Source: Spirochaetota bacterium
Lineage (GTDB): Bacteria > Spirochaetota > JAHITG01 > JAFGFC01
DNA length: 32,476 nt
Assembly: GCA_016931325.1 (NCBI GenBank)
Contig: JAFGFC010000134.1
Location: 1 to 32,476, forward strand
Reading direction: 5' to 3'
This document shows positions 6,253 to 14,551 of this stretch, one piece after another; position 1 is the first letter of the stretch; every line of letters begins with the position of its first letter. The notes beneath the pieces were generated by a model that saw nothing but the letters and a program-made list of their open reading frames with translations, was not told where the DNA came from and did not search any database. The translations under genes were made by a program, and so were the position numbers.

Positions 6253-8832
6253 TTATTTTTCGATGCGCTCGATATCCTTCGAATCTATCCAGCCATTGAA
6301 TCCATTAGGAAGTGAGATCTGGGTCCATCTTTGACTATAGTTTCTTTCCCTTACTTTCGTTCCTTCATGCAGAGTGAATATAACAGTAAAATCCTGACCG
6401 GGACCACTTCTCACCTCGCTTTCTGAAGCCAGGACAACACTGTCTATATGATTCTGGGCATGATAGACTTTGATCATAAACAGGATAAGAAAGAAAAGGA
6501 AGGCCATGACGATTGTCGGAAAAATACGGGCGGCCAGGCTTCGGTATAACACATTTTTTACCAGCCATTTGACAGCAAAGATGGCGACCAGAAGCCAGCT
6601 GAGGATAAAGACAAAGATAAAAAGAATATTGACATTGAATAGATCGTATACAAAAAATATGATCTTTGTGAACGGATTGTATTCCATTTCCTGGATACTG
6701 TCTACTTTTAGATTTTCTGCAAATTCCAGGTTGAACTTTACATCTCTGTCACGGGGAAGATATAATCTGGCCCGCTCATAATTTAAAATGGCCTCACCCA
6801 GCTGCGAGTTTTTAAAATAAGCATTCCCCAGGTTGTAATAAAGGTAGCCGTTTTTTACGCCTTTTTGCTTTATCGATTCATAGATCCCTATGGCTTTTTC
6901 ATAGTTGCCTGTTTTATAGTTTTTATTGCCTTGTTGAAATAGTTCGTTGACCGGACTTGGTTCGGAGAGCAAAGGAGAAAACCATAACAGCATGATAAAA
7001 AATATGATCGGTTTTATTTTATTGAACCATTCGATAATCGTTTCTCTCAGAGATCTTTCTTTCAAACTCGATGATTCCATATCATTGAAAAGTCCCTTTA
7101 TTTCATTTAAAAGAGTTTCATATTCTGTTTTTCCTGCTTTAGCCGGGGCATAACGGATCATATTCGCCTTATGGTATAAATCTGTGATAGATGTTACCAG
7201 GGCAAGGGGAACGTTCTCTTTTTCCAGTGATTTTTTAATCTCATCAATGACCAGGCTGGCGGAGGGTATATTCAGTTTGTCCCCGATATAACCGGTTAAA
7301 AGCTTTTCAAAATCATAAGCGATATCTATCAAATGGTGTGACCGTAACTTCTTTTCAATATCCATTATTCTTTTTCGTGCCAGTTTAAACGCACGGGAAG
7401 CCCGTGCAAATTTTATATCTGTTTCCATCTTTAATTTGTAACGGGAATAATAATAGATAAACCCAAGGGCAAAGAAAGGGAAAAGAACAAGGAGAAAAAA
7501 GCCCTTTTTCCTGTGGATATAAGCCCCCTCATTTTTTATACGGGAGACCTCTTTGATAAAACGGATGTCCTTCCCTACCATCTCAACGGGTGTTGAACCT
7601 GACCTGGTGATCGCTATACTGGCCGGCCCGGGTTGGGCATAAAGTTTAATCAGAGATGTTTTTAAAGTCATATACTTTTTTTTCATATAATTAAAATAAG
7701 AGAAACGGAACGGATTGATCCTTATCTCCCCGGCTGTATCGGGGATCAGGATATACTCAAAGGCTTTACTGCCTGTCAGGCCGGCAGGCGTTCGATTGAT
7801 ATTGATGGAGGAAGAAGAATCATAAAGTTTGACCTTCTCCCATGTCGGGGGCAGGGGCTCATTTATGGTCTTAATATTGCCTGTCCCGGAGATAACGACC
7901 TTGAGGACAAAAGGTTGATTCTGTTTGATCTTTGTGGTGGACAGTTTGGTGGATATCGCGAAATGTCCGACACACCCTTTAAAATCTTCAGGCTTGCCTT
8001 TATCGGGAAGGGGAAGGACACGGATTGAAAGGTCGTTCGCTTCCCTGATGACTCTTTTAGAGAAAAGAGAGAATAGATCGTCGATAATGAATTGAAATTT
8101 TGTTTTTCCTATTCTATGGACTCCCGAGGAGGTGGGGAAGAGGATTTTTCTCTCGAGAACCAGGGTCCTGTACTTTTTACTGTTAAGTGTCTCGATGGAG
8201 GATTTGATCTTCTGGGGCGGCGGGATATCCTCCACCCAGAACCCTGTAAAGGGGGGACTTTCTTTCCCATAATTATGACTGAGAGTGGCATTATTGATAT
8301 AGAGCTTGTACTGGAAATTGACCGGCTCATTGATATAGGCTGTACTTTTATTTATCAGCGCTTTGACAAAAACTTCGGATTGCTCTCTCTGACGGAAGAC
8401 CTGTTCTTCAATAGTGGGTGTTTTACCTGGTTTTTTCCCCCTTTCCTTGACCACTTTAATGGTGATGGGTTGTGATTGATAGACCTTTCCCTGATATTCT
8501 ATCTTGGCGGATCCAATGGTAAAGCTGCCCTCCTTTTGAGGGATAACAGCATAATTGTATATGACAGACGAGGAAATGACCCCATTAATGAATTGGAAGG
8601 AGGATGAAGTCCCGGCATTATAAATCTGGAAATCAGCAAAAGAAGGCAATTGAGGTTTGGGTAAATTTCCGGCTTTACCTGATACCGTGATAGAATAGTT
8701 AATGCGTTCTCCAATCGCGGCTTCTGTTTCACTTACAGACGCTTCGATCGAGATGTCCTGGGCCGAAAGGTGAACGGACAGGATATAGAAAAGTAATAGA
8801 AAAAGTATACTACCAATCCTTTTCAATGACAA
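6253..8832 (-). CDS. BatD-BatE fusion protein of the Bat operon
   Basis: One 859-residue frame joins two Bat proteins. The BatD part has a signal peptide (1-24), a long beta-sandwich region (about 25-440; IEASVSETEAAIGERINYSI is a typical BatD opening), a membrane helix (444-462) and a cytoplasmic helical domain containing MIRYAPAKAGKTEYETLL (about 559-574). The BatE part has a helix (about 607-623), a TPR block (about 625-710; YLYYNLGNAYFKNSQLGEAI), two more helices (about 733-755 and 771-789) and a C-terminal SH3-like domain (about 797-857; SEVRSGPGQDFTVIFTLHEG). The two are usually separate genes. The first codon shown is TTG at 8832; another TTG at 8826, six bases after AAGGGGG, fits the binding site better and still leaves a signal peptide (MKRIGSILFLLL). 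It overlaps batC by 23 bases and is the last gene of the operon. Confidence 0.85.
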   Translation of the reverse strand: MSLKRIGSILFLLLFYILSVHLSAQDISIEASVSETEAAIGERINYSITVSGKAGNLPKPQLPSFADFQIYNAGTSSSFQFINGVISSSVIYNYAVIPQKEGSFTIGSAKIEYQGKVYQSQPITIKVVKERGKKPGKTPTIEEQVFRQREQSEVFVKALINKSTAYINEPVNFQYKLYINNATLSHNYGKESPPFTGFWVEDIPPPQKIKSSIETLNSKKYRTLVLERKILFPTSSGVHRIGKTKFQFIIDDLFSLFSKRVIREANDLSIRVLPLPDKGKPEDFKGCVGHFAISTKLSTTKIKQNQPFVLKVVISGTGNIKTINEPLPPTWEKVKLYDSSSSININRTPAGLTGSKAFEYILIPDTAGEIRINPFRFSYFNYMKKKYMTLKTSLIKLYAQPGPASIAITRSGSTPVEMVGKDIRFIKEVSRIKNEGAYIHRKKGFFLLVLFPFFALGFIYYYSRYKLKMETDIKFARASRAFKLARKRIMDIEKKLRSHHLIDIAYDFEKLLTGYIGDKLNIPSASLVIDEIKKSLEKENVPLALVTSITDLYHKANMIRYAPAKAGKTEYETLLNEIKGLFNDMESSSLKERSLRETIIEWFNKIKPIIFFIMLLWFSPLLSEPSPVNELFQQGNKNYKTGNYEKAIGIYESIKQKGVKNGYLYYNLGNAYFKNSQLGEAILNYERARLYLPRDRDVKFNLEFAENLKVDSIQEMEYNPFTKIIFFVYDLFNVNILFIFVFILSWLLVAIFAVKWLVKNVLYRSLAARIFPTIVMAFLFFLILFMIKVYHAQNHIDSVVLASESEVRSGPGQDFTVIFTLHEGTKVRERNYSQRWTQISLPNGFNGWIDSKDIERIEK

Positions 8833-9475
8833 CCCCCTTGATTTTAACTTTTTTTACCTTTTTCTGGGTTTTCTTTTCTTCGTCTTTAAGGGCTTCTAAA
8901 AGCCGCTGAGCTTCTTCTTTTGACATCTTTTTGTTATCTGATTGCTCGGGCCCCTGGTCTTCTCCTTTTTTCTGTTGCCCCTGAGGTGTTTTGGGTTTCT
9001 GATCTTGATCCTGTTCTTTTTTTTCGTGCCGGGATGAGGAGGAAGGTTGCATCATCTGCTGCATTCTTTTCAAAGCGATCTGAATATTATATTTTGCATC
9101 TTCATTGTCAGGATTCAGTTTTAGAACCTGTTTGTAATGGTCAATGGCTTTAGGATAATCATGGAGCCGGAAGTAGGCATTACCCATATTATAGAATGTC
9201 TTTTCCATTATTTTTTTATCCTGTGCATTTACCTTTTGATACTCTTCCAAACTTTTATCATAAAGCCTTTTTTTATAATATACATTTCCCATATTGTAAT
9301 GAAGAATGGGGGAATGCGGGTTTTCCAGCAGAGCCGCCGTATAGGTCTTTAATGCCTTGCTGTATTCTTCTTTTTTATATAAACGGTTAGCCTTATTATT
9401 ATTAAAAGCCGGATTGGCCATGACTGATTTGATAAACAGGAAGGTCATTAAGAACAGAATGATTTTACCCTTCAT
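8810..9475 (-). CDS. batC: BatC, periplasmic TPR protein
   Basis: A 221-residue secreted TPR protein. The ATG at 9475 gives a clean signal peptide (KGKIILFLMTFLFIKSVMA) and has GGGAGAG five bases upstream; the frame is open further up, but that extension lies inside batB. Three to four TPR units occupy about residues 28-130 (ILHYNMGNVYYKKRLYDKSL, FYNMGNAYFRLHDYPKAI). A Gln/Lys/Asp-rich low-complexity linker (PSSSSRHEKKEQDQDQK and on) follows. The C-terminal tail MSKEEAQRLLEALKDEEKKT is the conserved BatC signature. Bat proteins are linked to oxygen or peroxide tolerance in Bacteroides and studied in Leptospira; BatC probably forms part of the periplasmic complex with BatA, BatB and BatD. Its start overlaps batB by 11 bases. 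Confidence 0.9.
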   Translation of the reverse strand: MKGKIILFLMTFLFIKSVMANPAFNNNKANRLYKKEEYSKALKTYTAALLENPHSPILHYNMGNVYYKKRLYDKSLEEYQKVNAQDKKIMEKTFYNMGNAYFRLHDYPKAIDHYKQVLKLNPDNEDAKYNIQIALKRMQQMMQPSSSSRHEKKEQDQDQKPKTPQGQQKKGEDQGPEQSDNKKMSKEEAQRLLEALKDEEKKTQKKVKKVKIKGVVIEKDW

Positions 9476-10469
9476 TTTTTCTCTCCCGTAAAAATATCTC
9501 CCAGATAAGGAAGAGTACAGCGGGCAAAAGAAAATACTGGAATCTATCTTCTTTTTGGGTGAATTGTCTTCCATAGATCTTTTTTCGTTCCATTTTGAGT
9601 ATATCGTCATAAATTTTATTTAGTTCAATCTCTCCTTCGGTGGCCCGGTAATATTTACCCCCTGTTTTTTGAGCGATCTTTTCCAGGGTCATCTCATCCA
9701 ATCGTGATAGAACCGGATTTCCTTTTTTATCTTTTTTATACCCCATGATAACACCCTCATTTTTCAAAGGGATCAGATCACCTGAGGTAGTTCCTATGCC
9801 GATCGTAAAAATAACGACCCCTTCTTTTTCAGCTTCTTCAGCCGCCTGCAGAGCCTCACCCTCATGGTCTTCCCCATCGGTCAAAAGGATCATCACCTTA
9901 TATTTTCGTTCCACTTCAGGATAAGACCTGGTGGCTAACTGGATCGCTTTTCCAATATCAGTTCCGGGAACAGGGATAGAGTCAGGACCGACAATATCCA
10001 TATACATTTTAGCCGCCGCATAATCTATGGTGAGGGGGCATTGCAGAAAGGATGTCCCGGCAAAGATAATGATACCGATTTTATCACCTTTCAGTATATC
10101 AATGAACTCTTCTATCTCGTGTTTGGCTTTTTCCAGACGGTTGGGCACCATATCATTGGCCAGCATGCTCTTGGAGACATCCAGAATAACAAAAAGGTTC
10201 AATCCCTTCCGGGACATTTTTTGTAATTTCGTACCAAATTGAGGACGGGCCAGGGCCATAAAGAGAAAGAACAGAGAAAGGGTTAAAAGGAGGGCCTTGT
10301 GAGTATATCGCTTGAAACTGATATTAGGGGAAAATTTTTTTAAAAGAGCCAGGGAAGCGAATTTGGACAATAATCTCATTTTTAATTTTCTGGCAAAGGA
10401 GAACACAAAGATCAGAGCGGCCAGGATAATGAGCATGAAATAGATGATGTTTTCATGTAAAAATTCCAT
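9465..10469 (-). CDS. batB: BatB, membrane VWA-domain protein
   Basis: A 334-residue membrane protein with a von Willebrand A domain. Two N-terminal helices (about 8-27 and 50-70) come first. The VWA domain has an intact metal-binding MIDAS motif, DVSKS in VILDVSKSMLANDMVPNRLEKAKH, plus LLTDGEDHEG and the late motif ATEGEIELNKIYDDI. A C-terminal helix (FLLPAVLFLIWEIFL) anchors it again. The ATG at 10469 follows the batA stop by 4 bases with AAGGTG just upstream; an earlier in-frame start would add 32 residues inside batA and is less likely. It is a paralogue of the batA product next door, as in other Bat operons. Confidence 0.92.
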   Translation of the reverse strand: MEFLHENIIYFMLIILAALIFVFSFARKLKMRLLSKFASLALLKKFSPNISFKRYTHKALLLTLSLFFLFMALARPQFGTKLQKMSRKGLNLFVILDVSKSMLANDMVPNRLEKAKHEIEEFIDILKGDKIGIIIFAGTSFLQCPLTIDYAAAKMYMDIVGPDSIPVPGTDIGKAIQLATRSYPEVERKYKVMILLTDGEDHEGEALQAAEEAEKEGVVIFTIGIGTTSGDLIPLKNEGVIMGYKKDKKGNPVLSRLDEMTLEKIAQKTGGKYYRATEGEIELNKIYDDILKMERKKIYGRQFTQKEDRFQYFLLPAVLFLIWEIFLRERKNEG

Positions 10470-10473
10470 ATCG

Positions 10474-11487
10474 TTACGGCACCTTGATAAAAATAATATT
10501 TTCCAGAACAATATAACATAAAATGAAAAACAAGGCAATCCATAAAAGAAAACCAAACAGTTCATTATACTGGAAAAATTGTCTTGCCTTTATTTTTGTC
10601 TTTTCCAGAGAATCTATTTTTTGATATATCCTCTTTAGTGATCCGGCGTCAGTAGCCCGGAAATATTTTCCACTGGTGATAAAAGCGATCTCCTTCAATG
10701 TCTTTTCATCCAGTTTTGTCAGAACAAAGGACCCATCTTCATTTCGAAAATACTGTTTACCGAACCGGGGATGAAAGAAGGGGATAGGGGCTCCGCCGAG
10801 TTTACCCACTCCCACCGTATAGATCTTGATATTCATAGCTGAAGCCGCCTGTGCGGCGGTTACGGGATCAATGAGCCCGCTGTTGTTCTCGCCATCTGTT
10901 AAAAGAATAATAACTTTACTTTTCGCCCGGGAAGGCTTTAATCGATTGACACAGTTGGCCAGGGCCATTCCGATAGCCGTACCATCATCGATCATACCGA
11001 AGCGGATCTGCTTTAAATAATCAAGAATAATATTGTAATCAAAAGTGAGAGGACTCTGAGTAAAACTTTCCCCGGCAAAGATAACCAGCCCCATGCGATC
11101 TGTTTTTCTGCCTTTGACAAAATCAGAGAGTACTTTTTTTGCAACGGTCAACCGGTTATTGGGCTTGAAGTCCTCAGCCATCATACTTCCGGAAATATCA
11201 AGGGCCAGCATAATGTCGATCCCTCTCATTTCCGTCTCAAGTGACCGCTGACCAGCCTGAGGTCTGGCCAGGGCCAGGATCATGAAGAAAAGAGCCGCTA
11301 ATTTCAGGATTAAAATGTATTTTCGGTAGGGAAAACGGGAAGGGGTCTTCAATTCTTTTATTTTTTCCAGAGAAGGGTATTTAATGGCAGAAAAATATTT
11401 ATACGATTTGTGAAAAAATATTAACCAGATAAGAAATCCAAGAACAGGCAAAAAGATAAAAAGATAAAAGCCACTATAGAATCTCAT
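10474..11487 (-). CDS. batA: BatA, membrane VWA-domain protein
   Basis: A 337-residue protein with the layout helix (about 5-25), helix (about 53-73), VWA domain, C-terminal helix (about 308-330). The MIDAS is intact: DISGS in LALDISGSMMAEDFKPNNRL; LLTDGENNSG and ATDAGSLKRIYQKIDSLEKT are further family landmarks. From family knowledge VWA proteins of this operon are partners of the MoxR AAA+ ATPase and face the periplasm. The ATG overlaps the stop of the upstream BatD-like gene by 4 bases (ATGA), which points to translational coupling. Confidence 0.93.
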   Translation of the reverse strand: MRFYSGFYLFIFLPVLGFLIWLIFFHKSYKYFSAIKYPSLEKIKELKTPSRFPYRKYILILKLAALFFMILALARPQAGQRSLETEMRGIDIMLALDISGSMMAEDFKPNNRLTVAKKVLSDFVKGRKTDRMGLVIFAGESFTQSPLTFDYNIILDYLKQIRFGMIDDGTAIGMALANCVNRLKPSRAKSKVIILLTDGENNSGLIDPVTAAQAASAMNIKIYTVGVGKLGGAPIPFFHPRFGKQYFRNEDGSFVLTKLDEKTLKEIAFITSGKYFRATDAGSLKRIYQKIDSLEKTKIKARQFFQYNELFGFLLWIALFFILCYIVLENIIFIKVP

Positions 11488-12419
11488 GCTTTGCTTGTGC
11501 TCCCCGATCGTTTGGTCCTGTTAATGATATTTCGAGCCAAAGGGACGATTTGATTGATCTGTGCTTTTGCAGGGATATATTTGGCAAATTTAACCATATC
11601 CGATTCATCAAAAAAATAACAGAGGTTCTTGAATACTTCTTTGGAATAGAGCTGGCTTTTGATTTCCTCCAGGATCTCGTATGAGGTCCTTTCCATTGTA
11701 GGAATGGAATATCTCCTGTGCAGATAGTACCGCAGGATCTCGTTCAGCTCGAAGTAAAACTGTTTTATTTTTCCCTGCGAGAGATAATTTTTCTTTAAAA
11801 GATCATTGATCCTTTCCAGGGCCTGGATATCTTCTTCTATCGATGGAATGAGCGGTTGTTCTGTTCTTTCTTTTCTTTTTGATATTTTTTCCAGCAGACA
11901 GTAGATAAGCCAGGAGGATATTCCAAGGATAAACAGTGAAAAAAGAGCATAAAGCCATTCACGAGCAGGCATATCTTCAGTCCCGGCTATGTCCCGGATG
12001 TCATCTTTGTCATCAGCCCGGGAGGGAACGGGTATTATTTTAATGATGATAGGCTCGGATTGGACCCATCCCTTTTGCCCTTTCCTGTTCAGATAAGTAA
12101 TATCCAGTGGGGGGATCTCGAATTCTCCCAGATTAAAGGCCGATAGGATATACTCGAGTTTTTTTGCAAAGACGCCTTCCTGATCCTCATCAGACACGTT
12201 ATAATCTATTATTTCAAAAGAACCTAATTTTACACCTGAAGGAGGAAGATCGACCTTTATATCTTTTTCATACGTGATGAGGATCCTGTATCTTATCAGA
12301 TCGCCGATATGAGCCACGGATTTATCCACTTCTGTTTTTACTGACAGGGGGCCGGCTCCAAGTTCTATGGCAGACAGAAAAAATAGAAAAAAAAGAAAAC
12401 GCTTCAAAATGTTCATCAT
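11484..12419 (-). CDS. BatD-like membrane protein of the Bat operon
   Basis: A 311-residue protein with a signal peptide (1-22), a beta-sandwich domain (about 24-150; SVKTEVDKSVAHIGDLIRYR), one membrane helix (about 154-175) and a cytoplasmic helical domain (about 190-300). The C-terminal domain resembles the one after the membrane helix of the BatD-BatE protein: here LRYYLHRRYSIP and DMVKFAKYIPAKA, there LTGYIGDKLNIP and NMIRYAPAKA. It therefore looks like a short paralogue of the BatD core, of the sort often found between the DUF58 gene and batA. Its precise role is unknown. An 85-base gap separates it from the DUF58 gene, the only real gap inside the operon; CACAGG precedes the ATG. Confidence 0.8.
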   Translation of the reverse strand: MMNILKRFLFFLFFLSAIELGAGPLSVKTEVDKSVAHIGDLIRYRILITYEKDIKVDLPPSGVKLGSFEIIDYNVSDEDQEGVFAKKLEYILSAFNLGEFEIPPLDITYLNRKGQKGWVQSEPIIIKIIPVPSRADDKDDIRDIAGTEDMPAREWLYALFSLFILGISSWLIYCLLEKISKRKERTEQPLIPSIEEDIQALERINDLLKKNYLSQGKIKQFYFELNEILRYYLHRRYSIPTMERTSYEILEEIKSQLYSKEVFKNLCYFFDESDMVKFAKYIPAKAQINQIVPLARNIINRTKRSGSTSKA

Positions 12420-12504
12420 AAACCTGTGATCTTGATTAAAAAAATTGTCATATATAAAATTTTCAACATCATGGGCCTGAAGGCTCGCTTCTTACCATCC
12501 GGTT
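12420..12504. other. intergenic gap inside the bat operon with a short palindrome
   Basis: This is the only non-coding break in the moxR-bat gene run. It is A/T-rich next to the BatD-like gene. At 12475-12484 it contains GCCTGAAGGC, a GCC-TGAA-GGC hairpin core. The same core, extended by one base to GCCTGAAGGCT, sits at 4813-4823 beside the ribBA hairpins. No convincing internal promoter is seen. Confidence 0.4.
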
Positions 12505-13383
12505 TCATCGGTATCGCTTTTCCCTCATTCTGAAAAAAGAGATCAATGGATTGACATAGGACTGTTCTGTGGTAATAATGACCTCATCACATCTTATGGA
12601 TTGAAAAAATTTTGACCTCTGGTTTGAATAATTTTCATTCATTCCCTGGAATGTGTTTTGAAGCAAGGGATGGGATGAATCGATATAAAGGTCTTCTCCT
12701 GTTTCCGAGTCTTCCAGAACGACAAAGCCACAGGACGGCAGAATTTTTTCCCGTGGATCGACCAATGTGATAACGATAAGATCGTGTTTTTTATTTGTTA
12801 TTGAGATAGACCTGGTAAAATCAGGGGAATGAAGATCCGAAATGAGAAATACGATAGATTTTCTTTTTGTCACCCTGTTCAGATATTCCAATGTCACGTT
12901 AATATCAGTTTTGGTATGGCAGGGCTTGAAATAGAGGATTTCTCTTATCAGCCTTAAGATATGGGAACGACCTTTCTTGGGAGGGATATATTTTTCGATC
13001 TGATCGGTAAATATGATCATACCGACTTTATCATTATTCTTGATGGCAGAAAAAGCCAGCAGAGCGCTGATTTCAGCGGTGATCTCTGATTTTAATTGAT
13101 TCCTGGTTCCGAACCGGGAAGAGGCTGACATATCGATCAGAAGCATAACGGTCAATTCACGCTCTTCAGAAAATTTTTTAATATAGGGAGATCCCATTCT
13201 CGCCGTAACATTCCAGTCTATCATACGGATATCATCCCCGATGCTATATTCCCTTACTTCGGAAAATTCCATTCCCCGCCCTTTAAAGATGGAATGATAT
13301 TCCCCGGCAAAAAGGTCCCGGACCAGCTTTCGGGTTATGATCTCTATTTTTTTAACTTTTTGAAATATTTCCTGCGGGATCAT
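12505..13383 (-). CDS. DUF58 family protein, MoxR partner
   Basis: A soluble 292-residue DUF58 protein. The signature block is complete: FAGEYHSIFKGRGMEFSEVR, then GDDIRMIDWNVTARMGSPYI, then a VWA-like strand with DMSAS (LLIDMSASSRFGTRNQLK). Later landmarks are MIIFTDQIEKYIPPKKGRSH and VFLISDLHSPDF. DUF58 genes regularly follow moxR and precede the Bat VWA genes; the protein probably works with the AAA+ ATPase on the cytoplasmic face. The ATG at 13383 lies one base after the moxR stop (TAA-A-ATG). A TTG eight codons further up, inside moxR, is also open but less likely because the family usually begins close to this Met. Confidence 0.92.
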   Translation of the reverse strand: MIPQEIFQKVKKIEIITRKLVRDLFAGEYHSIFKGRGMEFSEVREYSIGDDIRMIDWNVTARMGSPYIKKFSEERELTVMLLIDMSASSRFGTRNQLKSEITAEISALLAFSAIKNNDKVGMIIFTDQIEKYIPPKKGRSHILRLIREILYFKPCHTKTDINVTLEYLNRVTKRKSIVFLISDLHSPDFTRSISITNKKHDLIVITLVDPREKILPSCGFVVLEDSETGEDLYIDSSHPLLQNTFQGMNENYSNQRSKFFQSIRCDEVIITTEQSYVNPLISFFRMREKRYR

Positions 13384-13384
13384 T

Positions 13385-14374
13385 TTAAGGCACTTCGATC
13401 GTATCAAAGATTTTTTTCACGATATCATCGGATGAGATATTCTCTGCTTCCGCCTCATAGGACAGAAGGACCCTGTGCCTGAGAACATCCGGTCCGATAA
13501 TTCGTACATCTTCAGGGGTAACATATCCCCTGTGTTTTAAAAACGCGTTGGCTTTGGCGGCTGTTGTCAGATAGAGGGAAGCCCGGGGGGAGGCTCCCCA
13601 CTGGATCAGGTCTTTCAGATCTTTCAGCTTGTAGTTTTGAGGCTGGCGTGTGGCAAATACAAGGTCAAGGATGTAACCCACTATCTTTTCATCAATATAA
13701 ATGGAATCAATGATCTGCCGGGCTTTCAGGATCTCCTCAGGTTTTACGATCCCCTTCACCTCGATCTTGTTCCCTACGGTATAGCGGTGGATGATCTCAT
13801 TCTCTTCTTTTTTATCAGGATAGGTTATTTTTAATTTAAGCATAAAACGATCCACCTGAGCCTCAGGCAGCGGGTAGGTCCCTTCCTGTTCAATGGGATT
13901 TTGCGTGGCTAATACTAAAAATGGTTCACTTAACAAAAAGGTGGTTTCCCCGATGGTGACCTGTCTTTCCTGCATGGCCTCCAGAAGGGCCGATTGTACC
14001 TTAGCCGGAGCTCTGTTTATTTCATCAGCCAGAATAAGATTTGTAAAAATGGGTCCTTTTTTTGTAACGAATTGACCGGTCCTCTGGTTAAATACAAGTG
14101 TTCCGATCAGATCAGCCGGTAAAAGGTCAGGAGTGAATTGTATCCTTTGAAAGTTCGTTCTTATTGTTCCGGCCAGTGTTTTAACGGCCAGCGTTTTGGC
14201 CAGTCCGGGGACGCCTTCAAGCAGGATATGTCCTCCGCTCAAAAGACCGACAAGAAGTCTGTCGATCATATAATCCTGACCCACAATGGATTTTTTTATT
14301 TCCGATTTAATATCGTCAACAAATTTGCTGGCTCTGATCACTTTGAGATTCAACTCTTTAATTGCTTTATCCAT
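13385..14374 (-). CDS. moxR: MoxR-type AAA+ ATPase
   Basis: A 329-residue AAA+ ATPase of the MoxR family, the likely motor of the Bat system, thought to remodel or activate the VWA proteins. Visible motifs are Walker A GVPGLAKT, Walker B LADEINRAP, the pore-region stretch SALLEAMQERQVTIGE, sensor 1 LATQNPIEQEGTYPLPEAQ followed by DRFMLK, and a C-terminal helical lid with WGASPRASLYL. Length and motif order are normal. AGGAGG before the ATG is the strongest ribosome binding site seen in the window. It is the first gene of the operon and has a good promoter about 60-80 bases upstream. Confidence 0.95.
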   Translation of the reverse strand: MDKAIKELNLKVIRASKFVDDIKSEIKKSIVGQDYMIDRLLVGLLSGGHILLEGVPGLAKTLAVKTLAGTIRTNFQRIQFTPDLLPADLIGTLVFNQRTGQFVTKKGPIFTNLILADEINRAPAKVQSALLEAMQERQVTIGETTFLLSEPFLVLATQNPIEQEGTYPLPEAQVDRFMLKLKITYPDKKEENEIIHRYTVGNKIEVKGIVKPEEILKARQIIDSIYIDEKIVGYILDLVFATRQPQNYKLKDLKDLIQWGASPRASLYLTTAAKANAFLKHRGYVTPEDVRIIGPDVLRHRVLLSYEAEAENISSDDIVKKIFDTIEVP

Positions 14375-14428
14375 AATCTATCCTCCTAAAGATGTAACGA
14401 CCGCGTATCATTATCCGGATCGCACTAT

Positions 14429-14457
14429 AATGTAATTTTTACATAAAAAAATGTCAA
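14429..14457 (-). promoter_or_regulatory. predicted promoter of the moxR-bat operon
   Basis: On the minus strand TTGACA (14452-14457) is followed by 17 nt and TACATT (14429-14434). The -35 box is perfect and the spacing ideal; the -10 box is weaker. A leader of roughly 50 bases ending in AGGAGG leads to moxR. The plus strand carries TATAAT at 14426-14431, overlapping this -10 box, but without a matching -35 element. Confidence 0.55.
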
Positions 14458-14473
14458 GTATCTAAAAAATATC

Positions 14474-14502
14474 TTGATAGTTTACTTTGGATTATGTTAA
14501 TT
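14474..14502 (+). promoter_or_regulatory. possible promoter of the LysM/M23 lipoprotein gene
   Basis: On the plus strand TTGATA (14474-14479), 17 nt, TTAATT (14497-14502). It matches the consensus only moderately and lies 50 bases before the ATG at 14552. With the moxR promoter it would make this 177-base gap a divergent control region. Confidence 0.35.
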
Positions 14503-14551
14503 AGGTCTTTTCCTTTGCAATAAAAGTCAAAATTGGCCGATAATAAGAACA

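Noticed and set aside
8092-8475. A 127-codon open frame on the plus strand inside batDE
   Set aside because: It lies wholly antisense to strongly conserved BatD sequence, has no ribosome binding site and no recognisable product.
14426-14431. TATAAT as the plus-strand -10 box for the M23 gene
   Set aside because: No acceptable -35 element lies 16-18 bases upstream, and the gene start is 120 bases away; the pair at 14474-14502 fits better.
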